64,000 nt of DNA from Gulosibacter molinativorax (lineage in GTDB: Bacteria; Actinomycetota; Actinomycetes; Actinomycetales; Microbacteriaceae): the NCBI RefSeq assembly GCF_003010915.2, contig NZ_CP028426.1, forward strand, positions 3,038,001-3,102,000, written 5' to 3'. The notes under the pieces were generated by a model. The model worked only from the letters and a program-made list of their open reading frames with translations. It was not told where the DNA came from and ran no database searches. A program made the position numbers and the translations under genes. Positions 62,830 through 64,000 of the stretch are shown one piece after another (position 1 is the first letter of the stretch; each line of letters starts with the position of its first letter).

Positions 62830-63834
62830 TTACCCGATTGCAGCGTGATTCCACTGGAAGATATCCGTCCAGTTTGTGACCACGGGTTTCTTCATCGGCC
62901 TCAACTCAAGAGTGGCCGTTGGCGGCGGCAGTAGCGCGGCACGTTGCTTTGCGCTGTCCCAGCGGTTCAGAAACGTCTGCTGTGATCGCAGCACATCCCA
63001 ATCCCAGCGTGTCAGCTCATGGTTCGTGTCACGCAAAGAGTTTTCACGACTTTTCTCGGCCATTACTGCATCCGCGGCCGATTGGCCTGGCTTCAAGAAC
63101 TTGCCGTATTTGACCTTCCCGTCAAACTCGCCGAGCAGACCGTCTCTCGTGCCGAAGTCTGTGCGACCAATAAACGTGCCATCACGAGCGATCACGGATG
63201 GTTGCTGTAATGGAAGCTCTATGCCAGCGCAGATGAAGTGGTATCTGCTCCAAGTCTCGGCATAACTCTCCGATCGATCACTCGCGTGTTCGACGGCCCA
63301 CCGTAAATGGCGACCGAAACGGTTGACGCTCACGAGCGGCTGGAGATCCACCTCCCGAGCTCGAGCTGCATCCGCCATAGCCAGTAGCTCGGGGAGGCTC
63401 AGCGTTCCGGCGAGATCCTGAATCGTACGAGTAATGCTCGTGCAGCGGATCCCCGCAACCTCGACAACCTCATCGGCGGCCAACTTCGCCTGGTGGGTGT
63501 GAGCCCACTCGCTCTTCGTAGATTTTGAGGCTCGCGTCACGTGTACGAGGTTCGGGATGCGTGAGTACAGCATTGGTAGACCGTGAAAGATCGCGGCACT
63601 GAGCCCGCTGATTACTGCGATCGGCGTGGATGCGGCTAGCCCTATGATTTTCGCTGCATGCCAAGATTCCTGGGAGACGTCATCAGGTTCGGTGCCCTGC
63701 AAGTCCAGATATGCGCCACGATGAATGCGTGTCCATTCGTGACGCTTTGCGGTGCGGTGCAATGGCGGCACCGGCGTGACCGATTTCGAGATGTCCCTAG
63801 CAAGGATGATATTCACGCAGCCAGTTGAGTACAT
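62830..63834 (-). CDS. AbiEi-like protein with DUF559/PD-(D/E)XK-like C-terminus (second copy)
   Basis: 334 aa. N-terminal winged-helix-like part ends RIHRGAYLDLQG; then TPIAVISGLSAAIFHGLPML and CTSITRTIQDLAGTLSLPEL, the usual middle of these proteins. C-terminal nuclease-like block: SESYAETWSRYHFICAGIELP, FIGRTDFGTRDGLLGEFDGKVKYGK (in parts), giving E, D and E-F-D-G-K, a good PD-(D/E)XK pattern with Lys present. Codon use is less GC-rich than flanks. A GTG at 63816 is an alternative start. Same general build as the gene at 38855-39787. Confidence 0.7.
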   Translation of the reverse strand: MYSTGCVNIILARDISKSVTPVPPLHRTAKRHEWTRIHRGAYLDLQGTEPDDVSQESWHAAKIIGLAASTPIAVISGLSAAIFHGLPMLYSRIPNLVHVTRASKSTKSEWAHTHQAKLAADEVVEVAGIRCTSITRTIQDLAGTLSLPELLAMADAARAREVDLQPLVSVNRFGRHLRWAVEHASDRSESYAETWSRYHFICAGIELPLQQPSVIARDGTFIGRTDFGTRDGLLGEFDGKVKYGKFLKPGQSAADAVMAEKSRENSLRDTNHELTRWDWDVLRSQQTFLNRWDSAKQRAALLPPPTATLELRPMKKPVVTNWTDIFQWNHAAIG

Positions 63835-63867
63835 TCGGCGAACTACTGCTTCGTGACGCAGTCAAAT

Positions 63868-63904
63868 TGTGGACAACGTTCGCAACGGTGGCATTTGTGG
63901 ACAA
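63868..63904. promoter_or_regulatory. Two DnaA-box-like TGTGGACAA sites
   Basis: TGTGGACAA at 63868-63876 and 63896-63904, 28 bp apart; the complement TTGTCCACA is the actinobacterial DnaA-box consensus. They lie just upstream of the second AbiEi/DUF559-like gene. Could be DnaA-titration or a promoter element; no other oriC feature is seen. Confidence 0.4.
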
Positions 63905-64000
63905 CTCGGGCTGCATTTGCCGGCCGAACGCGACTTCTGTTCGGGTGCATCTACGCAACTCGCCCTCCTCGTGCATCCTTCCCTCAGCCGGTATGCCCCT

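Overview
The window is high-GC actinobacterial chromosome. It most resembles a member of Microbacteriaceae or a close Micrococcales relative. This rests on a Rv3654c-type tad tail next to topA, two-domain universal stress protein, polyprenol-phosphate-mannose synthase, a PimB-like mannosyltransferase, DUF4244/DUF6457/DUF6907-type proteins, and dispersed GAGTAG...GTATCGAA intergenic repeats. I cannot name the species from sequence alone.

Layout: 1-2073 is the end of a tad/Flp pilus-like cluster. 2336-8674 carries topA, tmk, holB and a secreted TAP-like hydrolase lipoprotein, followed by tRNA-Thr(CGT) and a strong bidirectional terminator. 8917-13912 holds an AI-2E-type exporter, a universal stress protein, an MFS transporter and a PBP4-type carboxypeptidase. 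13936-26622 is a molybdenum-cofactor island: pncA-moaE, moaA, then (on the minus strand) moaD, a DUF6457 protein, moaC, moeA and a moeB-rhodanese fusion, then modABC for molybdate uptake, then fdhF/ydeP-fdhD, the likely consumer of the cofactor. A hicAB toxin-antitoxin pair with its own palindromic operator sits inside the island between moaA and moaD.

26707-35208 contains small regulators, a palindromic repeat array, an ABC exporter, ribA, ppm1-like, trpS, xth and a YihY/BrkB protein. An IS4-family element (35251-36716, 17-bp perfect inverted repeats, 10-bp target duplication, frameshifted transposase end) lies in the short divergent promoter region between yihY and ptsI. 38397-43027 is an accessory zone: a 71-bp-period palindromic repeat array, a low-GC AbiEi/DUF559-like gene inside it, and an IS21-family istAB element (39974-42630, 6-bp target duplication) inserted within the array. 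43028-46557 is the sdhCDAB operon. 46707-49086 is a divergent pair for mannose chemistry (GT4 mannosyltransferase and mannose-1-phosphate guanylyltransferase).

49189-60766 is a nucleoside uptake and salvage region: a BMP-type binding lipoprotein, a double-ATPase subunit, two permeases, cdd, deoA, add, a lone PTS EIIA, then a phospho-sugar mutase and punA on the other strand. Imported nucleosides would be deaminated and phosphorolysed, and pentose-1-phosphate could be isomerised by the mutase. lpdA (NADPH-quinone dehydrogenase) follows. The right edge has a second palindromic repeat array beside a second AbiEi/DUF559-like gene.

The most interesting signals are (i) three precisely periodic palindromic repeat arrays (84, 71 and 105 bp), two of them beside low-GC AbiEi/DUF559-like genes, and (ii) a strong excess of the heptamer GGATGCG/CGCATCC in host genes, which is nearly absent from the two IS elements.
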